A DNA stretch of 50,557 nucleotides from Clostridium sp. CAG:451 (GTDB lineage Bacteria; Bacillota_I; Bacilli_A; RF39; UBA660), in the NCBI GenBank assembly GCA_000438295.1, contig FR901073.1, positions 26,576 through 77,132 on the forward strand. The letters run 5' to 3'. Numbering within the stretch: the first letter of the stretch is position 1; every line of letters begins with the position of its first letter. The notes below the pieces were generated by a model. The model ran no database searches. It had not been told where the DNA came from and saw only the letters and a list, made by a program, of their open reading frames with translations. The position numbers and the translations under genes are program-made. Positions 1 to 8,764 of the stretch are shown here, in pieces.

Positions 1-1
1 C

Positions 2-487
2 CTTAGTATTTATTTACCATTTCAGGATGGAAAAGAAGAAAAAATACCTGTTAAGTTATATATCTTATTTATAGCTATGATAGTTTTAACTATCTCTATG
101 AACACTTATAATGGTAGTTATATCTTAAAAAATACTAATCAAAAGTATATTAATTATCTTGATAAAAATGCTAATAAACAGATAAAGCTATATGCTGGTT
201 ATAATGATGGATCTTATTTTGAATTTAGTGGTTATCATCCCTATATAGATGGAAGAGCAGAAATATTTTTAAAGAGTAATAATAAAAAAGAAGATATATT
301 AGATGAATATTTTAGTGTTTATTATGGAAAAACTGATATAGCTAAATTCTTAGAAAAATATGATTTTGATTACTTAGTAGTTGGAAAAGATAGTTATTTC
401 TTGTATAATTATCTGAAGACTGATAAAAATTACCAAGTGGTAGTTAAGTCTAAAAATAAAAAAATGTATAAAAGAATTAGGAAGTGA
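2..487 (+). CDS. C-terminal end of a membrane protein (partial)
   Basis: The reading frame is open from the first bases of the window to the TGA at 485-487, so this is the 3' end of a longer gene. The visible start contains one hydrophobic segment (about residues 18-32), followed by a soluble domain of about 120 residues rich in Lys, Asn and Tyr. That layout (membrane segments, then an extracytoplasmic alpha/beta domain with a DGRAEIF stretch and a DYLVVGK strand) resembles the tails of GT-C-type membrane glycosyltransferases. This comparison is from memory and is weak. An internal ATG at 77 is probably not the true start because it would cut off part of the membrane segment. It abuts the deaminase gene downstream. 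Confidence 0.55.
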   Translation, partial: LSIYLPFQDGKEEKIPVKLYILFIAMIVLTISMNTYNGSYILKNTNQKYINYLDKNANKQIKLYAGYNDGSYFEFSGYHPYIDGRAEIFLKSNNKKEDILDEYFSVYYGKTDIAKFLEKYDFDYLVVGKDSYFLYNYLKTDKNYQVVVKSKNKKMYKRIRK

Positions 488-492
488 TAGAT

Positions 493-981
493 ATGTATAG
501 AAAAGATTATATCTCATGGGATAGTTATTTTATGAGTATTGCTAAATTATCAGCTTTAAGAAGTAAAGATCCATCAACACAGGTAGGTGCTTGTATTGTA
601 AGTAATGATAATAGAATTTTATCAATTGGTTATAACGGGGCACCTAATGGATTTCATGATAGTGATTTTCCTTGGGAAAGAGATGGAAAACCAGTAGATA
701 CTAAATATATGTATGTTTGTCATGCAGAATTAAATGCTATTTTAAATTTTCGGGGAAACAAAAGAGACTTAGAAGGTTCCAAACTTTATGCTTCACTTTT
801 TCCTTGTAATGAATGCGCTAAGTCAATAATTCAATCTGGTATAAAAGAAATTATTTATTTAGACAATAAATATAAAGATACTGATAGTTGTATAGCTTCT
901 AGAAGATTGTTTGATGAATGTGGAGTTACCTATAGAGAATTCAATCCAGATATTGATTCTATTACTATTGAGCTAAAGTAA
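493..981 (+). CDS. dCMP deaminase (ComEB-like)
   Basis: A cytidine/deoxycytidylate deaminase-family enzyme, expected to convert dCMP to dUMP for dTTP synthesis in the cytoplasm. It shows the N-terminal SKDPSTQVGA block, the zinc/catalytic CHAEL motif (His and the proton-shuttling Glu) and the PCNEC motif supplying the two zinc-binding cysteines, in the usual order. About 162 residues, normal for the family. I chose ATG 493 because AGGAAG sits 8-12 bases upstream; a GTG at 484 overlaps the previous stop and lacks a site. It directly follows the partial membrane gene. A thymidylate kinase at 8099 would act later in the same pathway. Confidence 0.9.
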   Translation: MYRKDYISWDSYFMSIAKLSALRSKDPSTQVGACIVSNDNRILSIGYNGAPNGFHDSDFPWERDGKPVDTKYMYVCHAELNAILNFRGNKRDLEGSKLYASLFPCNECAKSIIQSGIKEIIYLDNKYKDTDSCIASRRLFDECGVTYREFNPDIDSITIELK

Positions 982-1008
982 AGCATATAATTAAGGGGGA
1001 TTGATATT

Positions 1009-1746
1009 ATGTTAGAAAATACAAAGGTTGGTCAAAAAGTTAATTGTTCTGATTTCCTTTTTGAGAATAAAGATATAGTAGAAAATGATGATGTATATAA
1101 AAGAATAAATTGTAAGAGTTATCAAAAGAATGATGATATTTCTTTGAGTGATTTAACTTATATAAAAATGTTACATTATAATTATGATGATGATGTAGTA
1201 GTAGGGGAAATGATAGTTAATAAAGTTATTCTTGATGAAGTAAGAGAAGTATTTTCTTCATTATTTATGTTAAAATATCAGATTAATTCTATGCAGTTAA
1301 TAGATGACTTTTGGGTAGGGGAAGCTCTTGCTACTGATAGAAATAGTGTTTCTCATAATAATAGTAGTTGTTTTTGTTATAGAAGAATAACTAATCAAAC
1401 TAACTTGTCAAAGCATGCTTTAGGACTTGCTATTGATATCAATCCACTAGATAATCCTTATACTCCAAGAAATAAGAATGGTAGTTTTGATGATAGTTTA
1501 TTGACAGACTATGAAAAAGATTTGCTTATTGATAGAGAAGAAAAAGCTAAGCATAATCCCCATATAATTACTCTAGGTGACACAATCTGTAAGGTGTTTG
1601 CATCGGTTGGTTATGAGTGTGGTGGTATTTGGCCATTGCAGAGTGATGAATTTTCTTGCGACTGGCAACATTTTGAACCAAATGAAGCTAAGATGAAAGA
1701 AATTAATGAAAGAATAAATACTAGTAAGAAAGAAAAGAGAATTTAG
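1009..1746 (+). CDS. M15-family D-Ala-D-Ala carboxypeptidase-like protein
   Basis: The C-terminal half carries the zinc-peptidase signature of the M15 (VanY/M15C) family: SKHALGLAIDINP, giving the first His and the Asp, and CDWQHFE, giving the second His, separated by about 75 residues with a conserved NPLDNPY-like loop. These enzymes trim the peptides of peptidoglycan. Unusually, no signal peptide or membrane segment is visible: the N-terminus (MLENTKVGQK) is polar, so the protein looks cytoplasmic or leaves by another route. The first about 80 residues are acidic and of unknown function. The site GGGGGATTG lies in front of ATG 1009. A second M15 enzyme, with a membrane anchor, is at 39499. 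Confidence 0.75.
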   Translation: MLENTKVGQKVNCSDFLFENKDIVENDDVYKRINCKSYQKNDDISLSDLTYIKMLHYNYDDDVVVGEMIVNKVILDEVREVFSSLFMLKYQINSMQLIDDFWVGEALATDRNSVSHNNSSCFCYRRITNQTNLSKHALGLAIDINPLDNPYTPRNKNGSFDDSLLTDYEKDLLIDREEKAKHNPHIITLGDTICKVFASVGYECGGIWPLQSDEFSCDWQHFEPNEAKMKEINERINTSKKEKRI

Positions 1747-1775
1747 TGATTTTCTTTTTCTTTTGCAAAAAAACA

Positions 1776-1804
1776 TTGACGAACGTATATTTGGTAATTA
1801 TAAT
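1776..1804 (+). promoter_or_regulatory. Sigma-A promoter of uvrB
   Basis: TTGACG (1776-1781) and TATAAT (1799-1804) are separated by exactly 17 bases, about 80 bases before the uvrB start. The spacer carries the SOS box described separately. Confidence 0.75.
1780..1793 (+). promoter_or_regulatory. LexA/DinR-like SOS box
   Basis: CGAACGTATATTTG matches the Gram-positive DinR/LexA consensus CGAACRNRYGTTYG at 13 of 14 positions and lies inside the promoter spacer, where a repressor would block RNA polymerase. It predicts DNA-damage induction of uvrB. No lexA gene is in the window. Confidence 0.6.
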
Positions 1805-1885
1805 AGAGATAATTAAAAACAAGTGAAAAAAATTTGATTAATTGTTTATAATAAAAATATACGATATAAATGAGCGGAGGTAAAA

Positions 1886-3847
1886 ATGTTTGAATTAGTT
1901 AGTAAATATAAACCAAGTGGAGATCAACCAGAAGCAATTGAAAAGTTAGTTGATGGTATAGAAAAAGGCAAAAAAGAACAGGTATTATTAGGAGCAACTG
2001 GTACAGGTAAAACCTTTACTATGGCAAATGTTATTAAAAGAACTAATAAACCAACTTTGATACTTGCTCATAATAAGACTTTAGCTGGTCAATTATATGC
2101 TGAAATGAAGGAGTTATTTCCTAATAATCATGTTTGTTACTTTGTTTCATATTATGATTATTACCAACCGGAAGCATATGTTCCAAGTACTGATACTTAT
2201 ATAGAAAAAGATTCATCTATAAATGATGAAATAGATGAGTTAAGACATGAGGCAACATCTTCTCTTTTAACTTATCGAGATACAATAGTAGTAGCATCAG
2301 TATCATGTATATATGGTATTGGAGAAGTAGAAGAATATAAAAATAAAATGTTAACTCTTAGTGTAACTGATGAACTAGAAAGAGATAAGGTACTTGCTAA
2401 ACTTGTAGAGATGCAATTTGAAAGAAATGACTATGATTTTCATCGAGGAACTTTTAGAGTTAGAGGTGATATAGTAGAGATAATTCCTGTTAATCAAGAT
2501 AAAACTGGTTACCGAATCGAGTTTTTTGGTAACGAAATAGATAGAATCAGTGAAATAGATGTTTTAACAGGAGCTGTTATTACCAATAAAAAAACGATAA
2601 GTATATTTCCAGCTAGTCACTTTGTAGTTAGTGATGATAAATTGAAAGCAGCAGTTAAGAGAATAAAAAGTGAGCTTGCAGAACGATTAACCGAATTAAA
2701 AGCAGAAAATAAATTATTAGCTGCTGAAAGATTAGAACAAAGAACTAATTATGATATTGAAATGTTAGAAGAGACTGGTTTTTGTCATGGAATTGAAAAC
2801 TATTCTGCTCCTATGGCTGGTAGAAATAAAGGAGAAACACCAACTACTTTAATGGACTTCTTTCCAGATGATTATTTACTAATGGTAGATGAGTCGCATG
2901 TAACCCTACCACAAGTAAGAGGAATGTATAATGGAGATAGGGCTAGAAAAATGAATCTTGTTGATTATGGTTTTCGTTTGCCTAGTGCTTTAGATAATAG
3001 ACCATTAAAATATGAAGAGTTTGAAAAGAAAATTAATCAAGCTATTTATGTATCAGCTACACCAGGTGATTATGAACTTTCTAAGACAAACGGTGAGTAT
3101 GTAGAACAAATCATTAGACCTACTGGTTTACTAGATCCTACTATTGAAGTAAGAGGACAAGAAGGACAAATAGATAATTTAATAGAAGAAATAAGAATCC
3201 GTAAAGAAAAAAATGAAAGAGTATTAATTACTACCTTGACAATAAGAATGGCAGAAGAATTAACTAATTATTTAAAAGATGTTGATATAAAAGTAGCTTA
3301 TCTTCATACTGAGATTAAAACTTTAGAAAGATTACAAATTATTCATGACTTAAGAGTAGGTAAATATGATGTAGTAGTTGGTATTAACCTTTTAAGAGAA
3401 GGTATAGATATTCCTGAAGTATCACTAATAGCAATTCTAGATGCTGATAAAGAAGGATTCTTACGAAGTGAAAGAAGTTTGATTCAAACAATAGGTCGTT
3501 GTGCTAGAAATAAAGACGGACATGTTATCATGTATGCAGATAAGATAACTGATAGTATGCAAAAAGCTATAGATGAAACAGCAAGAAGAAGAACTATACA
3601 AGATAAATATAATAAAGACCATGGAATATTACCTAAAACAATAATTAAAGAGATTAGAGAAGTAGTAAGTAATATAGACAATAAGACAAGTAGCAAGAAA
3701 GTTAAGAGATTAACTAAGCAAGAAAAATTAAATGAAATAGAAAGAATTGAAACGGAAATGATGAAAGCTGCTAAAGAGTTGGATTTTGAAAGAGCAATGG
3801 AATTAAGAAATATTTTATTTGAGATGAAAGTAGATAGTCAAAAATAA
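1886..3847 (+). CDS. uvrB: Excinuclease ABC subunit B
   Basis: UvrB, the damage-verifying helicase-like subunit of nucleotide excision repair, which loads with UvrA and then recruits UvrC. Full length at 653 residues. Walker A GATGTGKT is at residues 36-43, the DNA-gripping beta-hairpin (YYDYYQPEAYVP) near 88-99, and the Walker B DESH near 335. The C-terminal helicase lobe contains LLREGIDIPEV and QTIGRCARN, and the last about 40 residues form the UVR motif that binds UvrC. AGCGGAGG precedes the start. uvrA, the usual partner, does not follow; the next gene is rnr. Expression is likely SOS-controlled through the box at 1780-1793. Confidence 0.98.
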   Translation: MFELVSKYKPSGDQPEAIEKLVDGIEKGKKEQVLLGATGTGKTFTMANVIKRTNKPTLILAHNKTLAGQLYAEMKELFPNNHVCYFVSYYDYYQPEAYVPSTDTYIEKDSSINDEIDELRHEATSSLLTYRDTIVVASVSCIYGIGEVEEYKNKMLTLSVTDELERDKVLAKLVEMQFERNDYDFHRGTFRVRGDIVEIIPVNQDKTGYRIEFFGNEIDRISEIDVLTGAVITNKKTISIFPASHFVVSDDKLKAAVKRIKSELAERLTELKAENKLLAAERLEQRTNYDIEMLEETGFCHGIENYSAPMAGRNKGETPTTLMDFFPDDYLLMVDESHVTLPQVRGMYNGDRARKMNLVDYGFRLPSALDNRPLKYEEFEKKINQAIYVSATPGDYELSKTNGEYVEQIIRPTGLLDPTIEVRGQEGQIDNLIEEIRIRKEKNERVLITTLTIRMAEELTNYLKDVDIKVAYLHTEIKTLERLQIIHDLRVGKYDVVVGINLLREGIDIPEVSLIAILDADKEGFLRSERSLIQTIGRCARNKDGHVIMYADKITDSMQKAIDETARRRTIQDKYNKDHGILPKTIIKEIREVVSNIDNKTSSKKVKRLTKQEKLNEIERIETEMMKAAKELDFERAMELRNILFEMKVDSQK

Positions 3848-3899
3848 TTATTAAAATTTATATTAGTGTGGTAAAATAAAGATATAGTGAGGTAATGAT

Positions 3900-5993
3900 A
3901 TGAAAGATAGAATATTAGAAATACTAAAAAAATCAGAAAAAAGCTTAACTGTTTTTGAATTAGAAGAACAACTAGGTACTAGTAATTTAGAAGAACTTTT
4001 ACATATCTTAAATGAAATGGAAGTAGAAACAAGTATATACCATACTAATAAAGATAAATATATGTTGTTTTCTGATAGTCATTTATTAAAAGGATATTTA
4101 CATTCTAATAAAAAAGGATTTGGTTTTGTTGATGTAGATTCTTTAAGTGATGATGTATATGTAAGTGCTGATAATATGAATGGAGCACTTCATGGGGATT
4201 ATGTTATTGTAGAATTGACTTCTAAAAAAGACTTAGGTAGATTAGAAGGACGAATAATTAGAGTTTTAAAACATCAAACTAATACGTTTGTTGGTGAGAT
4301 TAACTTCTTTAATAATATAGGAAAAGTGAAATTAGATGAAGATAAAGTTAACTTAGAAATAATCGTTAAAAAAGAAAACTCTTTAAATGCTGTTGATGGA
4401 CATAAAGTAGTTGTAGAAATTATCAAAAGAATTAGTAATCATCAAGCGGAAGGAAAAGTATTAAGAATAATAGGACATAAAAATGATCCAGGGGTTGATA
4501 TTTTATCAATTGTAGAAAAGTATCATATAAATAGTAGTTTTCCAGAAGATGTAGTAGAAGAGGTTAAGACCTTACCTATGGAAGTAAGAGAAGAAGATTT
4601 AAAAGGAAGAAGAGATTTACGCGATAAAGTAATATTTACTATTGATGGTGATGACACTAGAGATATCGATGATGCTATTAGTATTGATAAAAAAGAAAAT
4701 GGTAATTATGTTTTAGGAGTTCATATCGCTGATGTTTCTTATTACGTTAAAGAAGGTAGCCCACTAGATAAAGAAGCCATGGATAGAGGAACTTCTGTTT
4801 ACCTTGTTGATAGAGTAATTCCTATGCTTCCTCATGAATTATCTAATGGTATTTGTTCACTAAATCCTAATGTTGATCGTTTAGCTATAAGCTGTGTAAT
4901 GGAATATACTAATGAAGGTAAATTAGTTGATTATGATATCTTTGAAAGTGTTATTAAATCTAGAAAACAAATGACTTACAAGAAAGTTAATAGTATTTTA
5001 GAAAAGAATATTGTTCCAGAAGGTTATGAAGAATTTGCTGATGATTTAAGAGAAATGGAAGAGCTAGCAACAATTTTAAGAAAAGCTAAAACTAAAAGAG
5101 GTTATATAGACTTTGATGTGGATGAACCTAAAATATTAGTAGATGAAAATTGTAAACCAACTGATATAGTTCTAAGAGAAAGAGGTTTAGGAGAAAACTT
5201 AATTGAAGACTTTATGATAGCAGCTAATGAATGTGTAGCAACTCATATTTTCTATATGAATTTACCATTTATTTATCGTGTACATGAATATCCTAAGCAG
5301 GAAAGAATTCAAAACTTTTTAGCATTTGTTAGTAATTTAGGTTATCACGTAACTGGAAATATTAAGGATAATAAACCTACAACTGTTCAACATATTTTAA
5401 ATTGTTTGAAAGATAAAAAAGAGTTTCCTATACTATCAAGTCTATTATTAAGAAGTATGCAAAAAGCTGTATACTTACCACAAAACTTAGGACATTATGG
5501 TCTGGCAAGTCCATGTTATACGCACTTTACATCGCCTATTAGAAGATATCCTGATACAACAGTTCATAGACTATTAAGAACTTATTTATTTAATCATGAT
5601 ATGTCTCCTCAAACTCTTCATCATTGGGAGGAAAAACTAATCTTTGTAGCAGATCACTCTTCTGCTATGGAAAGAGCTTCTATTGATTGTGAAAGAGAAG
5701 TAGAAGATATGAAAATGGCAGAATATATGGAAGAACATATTGGTGAAGAATATATAGGTATGATATCTTCTGTTATGAGTTTTGGGATGTTTGTTCAACT
5801 AGATAACTTAGTTGAAGGATTAGTACCACTTCGTTTATTAGATGACTATTTTATCTATGATGAAGAAAGAATGACTCTAACTGGTGAAAAATCAAATATA
5901 AGATATACTATTGGTGACAGAGTAAAAATTAAAGTAGTAGCTGCTAATAAACAAGCTAAAACAATTGACTTTAAAATTATTAAAAAAATGTAG
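3900..5993 (+). CDS. rnr: Ribonuclease R
   Basis: A 3'-to-5' processive exoribonuclease of the RNB/RNase II family that degrades structured RNA and, with SmpB and tmRNA, rescues stalled ribosomes. At 697 residues it has the expected order: N-terminal winged-helix-like region, cold-shock-type beta domains (GYLHSNKKGFGFVDV near 60-75), the RNB catalytic domain with DGDDTRDIDDAIS near 247-259 supplying the metal-binding aspartates, and a C-terminal S1 domain (residues about 620-697). AGTGAGGTAATGAT lies just upstream of ATG 3900. It heads a run that leads through a CapA-like gene to smpB and ssrA, matching the known rnr-smpB-ssrA association. Confidence 0.97.
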   Translation: MKDRILEILKKSEKSLTVFELEEQLGTSNLEELLHILNEMEVETSIYHTNKDKYMLFSDSHLLKGYLHSNKKGFGFVDVDSLSDDVYVSADNMNGALHGDYVIVELTSKKDLGRLEGRIIRVLKHQTNTFVGEINFFNNIGKVKLDEDKVNLEIIVKKENSLNAVDGHKVVVEIIKRISNHQAEGKVLRIIGHKNDPGVDILSIVEKYHINSSFPEDVVEEVKTLPMEVREEDLKGRRDLRDKVIFTIDGDDTRDIDDAISIDKKENGNYVLGVHIADVSYYVKEGSPLDKEAMDRGTSVYLVDRVIPMLPHELSNGICSLNPNVDRLAISCVMEYTNEGKLVDYDIFESVIKSRKQMTYKKVNSILEKNIVPEGYEEFADDLREMEELATILRKAKTKRGYIDFDVDEPKILVDENCKPTDIVLRERGLGENLIEDFMIAANECVATHIFYMNLPFIYRVHEYPKQERIQNFLAFVSNLGYHVTGNIKDNKPTTVQHILNCLKDKKEFPILSSLLLRSMQKAVYLPQNLGHYGLASPCYTHFTSPIRRYPDTTVHRLLRTYLFNHDMSPQTLHHWEEKLIFVADHSSAMERASIDCEREVEDMKMAEYMEEHIGEEYIGMISSVMSFGMFVQLDNLVEGLVPLRLLDDYFIYDEERMTLTGEKSNIRYTIGDRVKIKVVAANKQAKTIDFKIIKKM

Positions 5994-6002
5994 GTGATTA
6001 CA

Positions 6003-7175
6003 ATGCGTAGTAAGAAGAAAAAGAAAAGATGTAATTTAACTATTTTTGGAAAAGTAATAGTCATATTTTTCTTCCTTCTTACGACCTTTTTCGTTTTTAA
6101 AAGTATCCCTAAACAAGAAATAAAAGAGAATAAGAGTATCAAAAAAGTTTTAAAAAAAGAAACTAAAAAGGAAATGAAAGCTTCCTTGCTTATGGTAGGA
6201 GATGCCCTTATTCATAGTACTCTATATCAAGATGCTAAGACTAATGATGGTTATGACTTTAAACCAATGCTAGAAAGAATAAAACCAATAGCTAGTAAAT
6301 ATGATTTAGAGTACTATAATCAAGAGACTATACTAGGTGGTGAAGAATTAGGACTTTCTAACTATCCAAGATTTAATTCACCTTATGAAGTAGGAGATGC
6401 CTTTATAGATGCCGGATTTAATCTTGTTTCCCTTGCTACTAATCATACTATGGATAAAGGAGAGCAAGGAGTTTTAAATTCTCTAGCATATTGGAATAAA
6501 CAGAAAAATATTTTAACTGCTGGTAGCTATAGTTCATTTGAAGATAGAGATAAAAAGATAATTAAAGAAATAAATGGAATAAAGTATGCTTTTTTCTCTT
6601 ACACAACTTGGACAAATGGTTTATCTACGCCAACTGGTAAAGAATATTTAAATAATGTTTATAATGAAGAATTAGTTAAAGCTGATATAGAAAGAGTAAA
6701 GGAAGAAGCAGATGTTATAATAGTAGCCATGCATTGGGGAACAGAATACTCAACCGGAATAAGTGATACTCAAGTAGAAATAGCTAATTATTTAGCAAAT
6801 CTTGGGGTTGATATCATTATAGGAAGTCATCCGCATGTAGTAGAACCGATTGAGTTTATTGGAAAGACTATGGTAATATATTCATTAGGAAACTTTATCT
6901 CTGATCAAGTTGGAGTTGAATGTTTAACTGGTCTAATGGTAAGTGTAGATATTAAAAAAACTGTGGAAAAAGATAATACCACTATAAGTTTAGAGAATCA
7001 GGCAGCAGAATTAATATATACTTACTCTAATAGTTATCCACAGAAAAGAGATTTTAAAGTATATCCTTATAGTGAACTAAATGATAACTTGTTACCGGGA
7101 TATAGAGACTACTATAATAAATATAAAGATATAGTTTTATCAAAAACAGATGTAGTTAAAATGAAAGATATATAG
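6003..7175 (+). CDS. CapA-family membrane-anchored metallophosphatase-like protein
   Basis: Resembles the CapA/PgsA family, associated with poly-gamma-glutamate capsule synthesis and related to calcineurin-like phosphoesterases. After a Lys/Arg-rich start there is one membrane segment (about residues 14-34), then an extracytoplasmic domain with the family motifs GDALIHSTLY, FNSPYEVGDAFIDAGFNLVSLATNH, MHWGTEYS and IIGSHPHVVEPIE, and SLGNFISDQ near the end. I chose ATG 6003 (AGGTG six bases upstream) over the GTG at 5994. It sits only nine bases after the rnr stop and nine before smpB, so it is probably co-transcribed. Other capsule genes (capB/capC) are absent, so the substrate is unknown. Confidence 0.85.
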   Translation: MRSKKKKKRCNLTIFGKVIVIFFFLLTTFFVFKSIPKQEIKENKSIKKVLKKETKKEMKASLLMVGDALIHSTLYQDAKTNDGYDFKPMLERIKPIASKYDLEYYNQETILGGEELGLSNYPRFNSPYEVGDAFIDAGFNLVSLATNHTMDKGEQGVLNSLAYWNKQKNILTAGSYSSFEDRDKKIIKEINGIKYAFFSYTTWTNGLSTPTGKEYLNNVYNEELVKADIERVKEEADVIIVAMHWGTEYSTGISDTQVEIANYLANLGVDIIIGSHPHVVEPIEFIGKTMVIYSLGNFISDQVGVECLTGLMVSVDIKKTVEKDNTTISLENQAAELIYTYSNSYPQKRDFKVYPYSELNDNLLPGYRDYYNKYKDIVLSKTDVVKMKDI

Positions 7176-7184
7176 GGAGGCATT

Positions 7185-7622
7185 ATGGAAATACTAAATA
7201 GAAAAGCAAAACACGATTACTTTATAGATGAAGCTTTAGAATGTGGAATAGTACTAAAAGGCACAGAAATTAAATCTATCAGAAAAGGTAGTGCTAATTT
7301 AAAAGATTGTTATGCTAGAATTAAAGATGGAGAAGTATTCTTAGTTAACATGTATATTGCACCTTATGAAGAAGGAAATCTATTCAATCATGAAGAAACA
7401 AGAAGTAGAAAGCTTCTCTTACATAAAAAACAAATAAAGAAATTAGCCGTTAAAGTAGAACAGGAAGGTTATACCTTAATACCTCTAAAAGTATACTTTG
7501 TAAGAGGAAGAGCAAAGGTTGAATTGGGAGTTTGCCGTGGAAAGAAAAACTATGATAAGAGAGAAACAATAAAAGAAAGAGATATTAACAGGGATATAGC
7601 TAAACAAATAAAGTATCACTAA
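7185..7622 (+). CDS. smpB: SsrA-binding protein SmpB
   Basis: SmpB binds the tRNA-like part of tmRNA and delivers it to stalled ribosomes. The 145-residue protein shows the family signatures: NRKAKHDYFIDE at the N-terminus, GTEIKSIRKGSANLKD, the AP-Y-EGNLFNHEETRSRKLLLHK block, and a Lys/Arg-rich C-terminal tail (KKNYDKRETIKERDINRDIAK) that mimics an mRNA in the A site. AGGGAGG lies in front of ATG 7185. Its own RNA partner ssrA follows 40 bases downstream, and the ssrA -35 box begins right at the smpB stop. Confidence 0.97.
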   Translation: MEILNRKAKHDYFIDEALECGIVLKGTEIKSIRKGSANLKDCYARIKDGEVFLVNMYIAPYEEGNLFNHEETRSRKLLLHKKQIKKLAVKVEQEGYTLIPLKVYFVRGRAKVELGVCRGKKNYDKRETIKERDINRDIAKQIKYH

Positions 7623-7651
7623 TAGACAATTAGAGTCTAGTGTGTTATAAT
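7623..7651 (+). promoter_or_regulatory. Promoter of ssrA
   Basis: TAGACA (7623-7628) and TATAAT (7646-7651) with a 17-base spacer, about 11 bases before the mature tmRNA 5' end. The -35 box begins immediately after the smpB stop codon. Confidence 0.65.
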
Positions 7652-7661
7652 ATAGCTACTT

Positions 7662-8039
7662 GGGGATGTCTTGGTTTCGACAGGAATAGTAGAGCATAGA
7701 TAGCAAGTCGAATTATCTACGTCACAGATTAAACCAGAATAACTGGAAACAAAATTAAAAATGTACTTGCAAGACTTAGTGGTGACACTGAGTTTGCATT
7801 TGCCTAAGAATAGGCTTGTACGCTGTCTTTCTTAATTTCTTACGTTAAGAATGTACGGTTCAATTTAGTAAGATATAATTATTTATTGTCTTAGTAAATA
7901 ATTGAATATTATAAGACTAGAATTATAGTTTGGTTGATTATTTCTTTACTATAATTCGAATTTAATAAATAATCTAAACTTGTAGAAGTTTATGTAGCTC
8001 TATTTTTGGACAGGGGTTCGATACCCCTCATCTCCACCA
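7662..8039 (+). ncRNA. ssrA: Transfer-messenger RNA (tmRNA)
   Basis: The 5' end GGGGATGTCTTGGTTTCGAC and the 3' end with GGTTCGATACCCC and CATCTCCACCA form the tRNA-like acceptor stem (seven pairs, one G-U) and T-arm of tmRNA, with CCA encoded. The tag frame can be read at about 7745-7807: GNKIKNVLARLSGDTEFAFA, then TAA. Its FAFA ending resembles Mollicute tags more than the ALAA ending of Bacillus. The exact resume codon is inferred; the frame is fixed by the stop. At 378 nt the length is normal. It follows smpB as in many Firmicutes. Confidence 0.95.
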
Positions 8040-8052
8040 TAATGTAAGTAAA

Positions 8053-8078
8053 CGTACACCTTAAGATGTACGATTTTA
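8053..8078 (+). terminator. Terminator after ssrA
   Basis: CGTACA and TGTACG form a six-pair stem around an 8-nt loop, followed by ATTTTAT. It lies 13 bases after the tmRNA CCA end. Confidence 0.55.
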
Positions 8079-8098
8079 TATAATTGAAAGAGGATAAA

Positions 8099-8764
8099 AT
8101 GAATCAAGGGAAAATAATAGTTATCGAAGGAGCATGTGATGGTATAGGTAAAACTACTCAATATGAGTTGTTACATAATAGACTTATTCAAGAGGGATAT
8201 AATGTTACAACACATCACTTTCCAAGTTATAATACTTATCAAGGAAAACCAGTAGAAGAATATTTAAGTGGTAAATATGGAAAACCTAGTGATTTATCAC
8301 CATACTTTGTGAGTAACTTATATGCTAATGATAGAGCAGTTACATGGCATACAGTTTTAGAAAAAGCATTTAATCATGGAGATATCCTATTATTTGATAG
8401 ATATACTACTTCTAATTTAATTTATCAGTCTGCACTTATTGATGATATAGAAGAAAAAAAGAAATTTATCGATTATATAAGTGATCTTGAATATAACAAA
8501 TTAGGTATTAGAAAACCAGATAAAGTTATTTTTTTAACTGCACCTTTTGATATAGTTACAAATCTTAGAAAACAAAGACCAGATAATGAAGGTATAATAA
8601 ATGATGTCTATGAAAGAGACTTAGAGTTTATGAAGAAAATTTATGATAACGCCTTATTTGTAGCAGATTATCTTTCATGGGAAAAAGTAGAGTGTAGTGA
8701 TAATGGTAAAATGAAGGATATAAATACTATTCATGAAAAAATATATAACTTAGTCAAAAATTAG
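8099..8764 (+). CDS. tmk: Thymidylate kinase-like nucleotide kinase
   Basis: Predicted to phosphorylate dTMP to dTDP. Visible features: a P-loop at the N-terminus, a HHFPSY segment that would hold the dTMP base region, the DRYTTSNLIYQ motif (the DRY/F segment of TMP kinases) near the middle, and a C-terminal helical part. The length of 221 residues fits. The P-loop reads EGACDGIGKTTQ, one residue longer than the usual EGxDGxGKTTQ, so the spacing of its first glycine is altered. ATG 8099 is preferred because AAAGAGG lies just upstream; a TTG at 8084 is an alternative. It is the only gene between the tmRNA terminator and its own terminator. Confidence 0.82.
   Translation: MNQGKIIVIEGACDGIGKTTQYELLHNRLIQEGYNVTTHHFPSYNTYQGKPVEEYLSGKYGKPSDLSPYFVSNLYANDRAVTWHTVLEKAFNHGDILLFDRYTTSNLIYQSALIDDIEEKKKFIDYISDLEYNKLGIRKPDKVIFLTAPFDIVTNLRKQRPDNEGIINDVYERDLEFMKKIYDNALFVADYLSWEKVECSDNGKMKDINTIHEKIYNLVKN

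Noticed and set aside
1724..1764. Purine/pyrimidine-rich stretch after the M15 gene as a terminator
   Set aside because: The AAAGAAAAG / CTTTTTCTTTT pairing is low-complexity and the T run is interrupted; evidence too weak to list.
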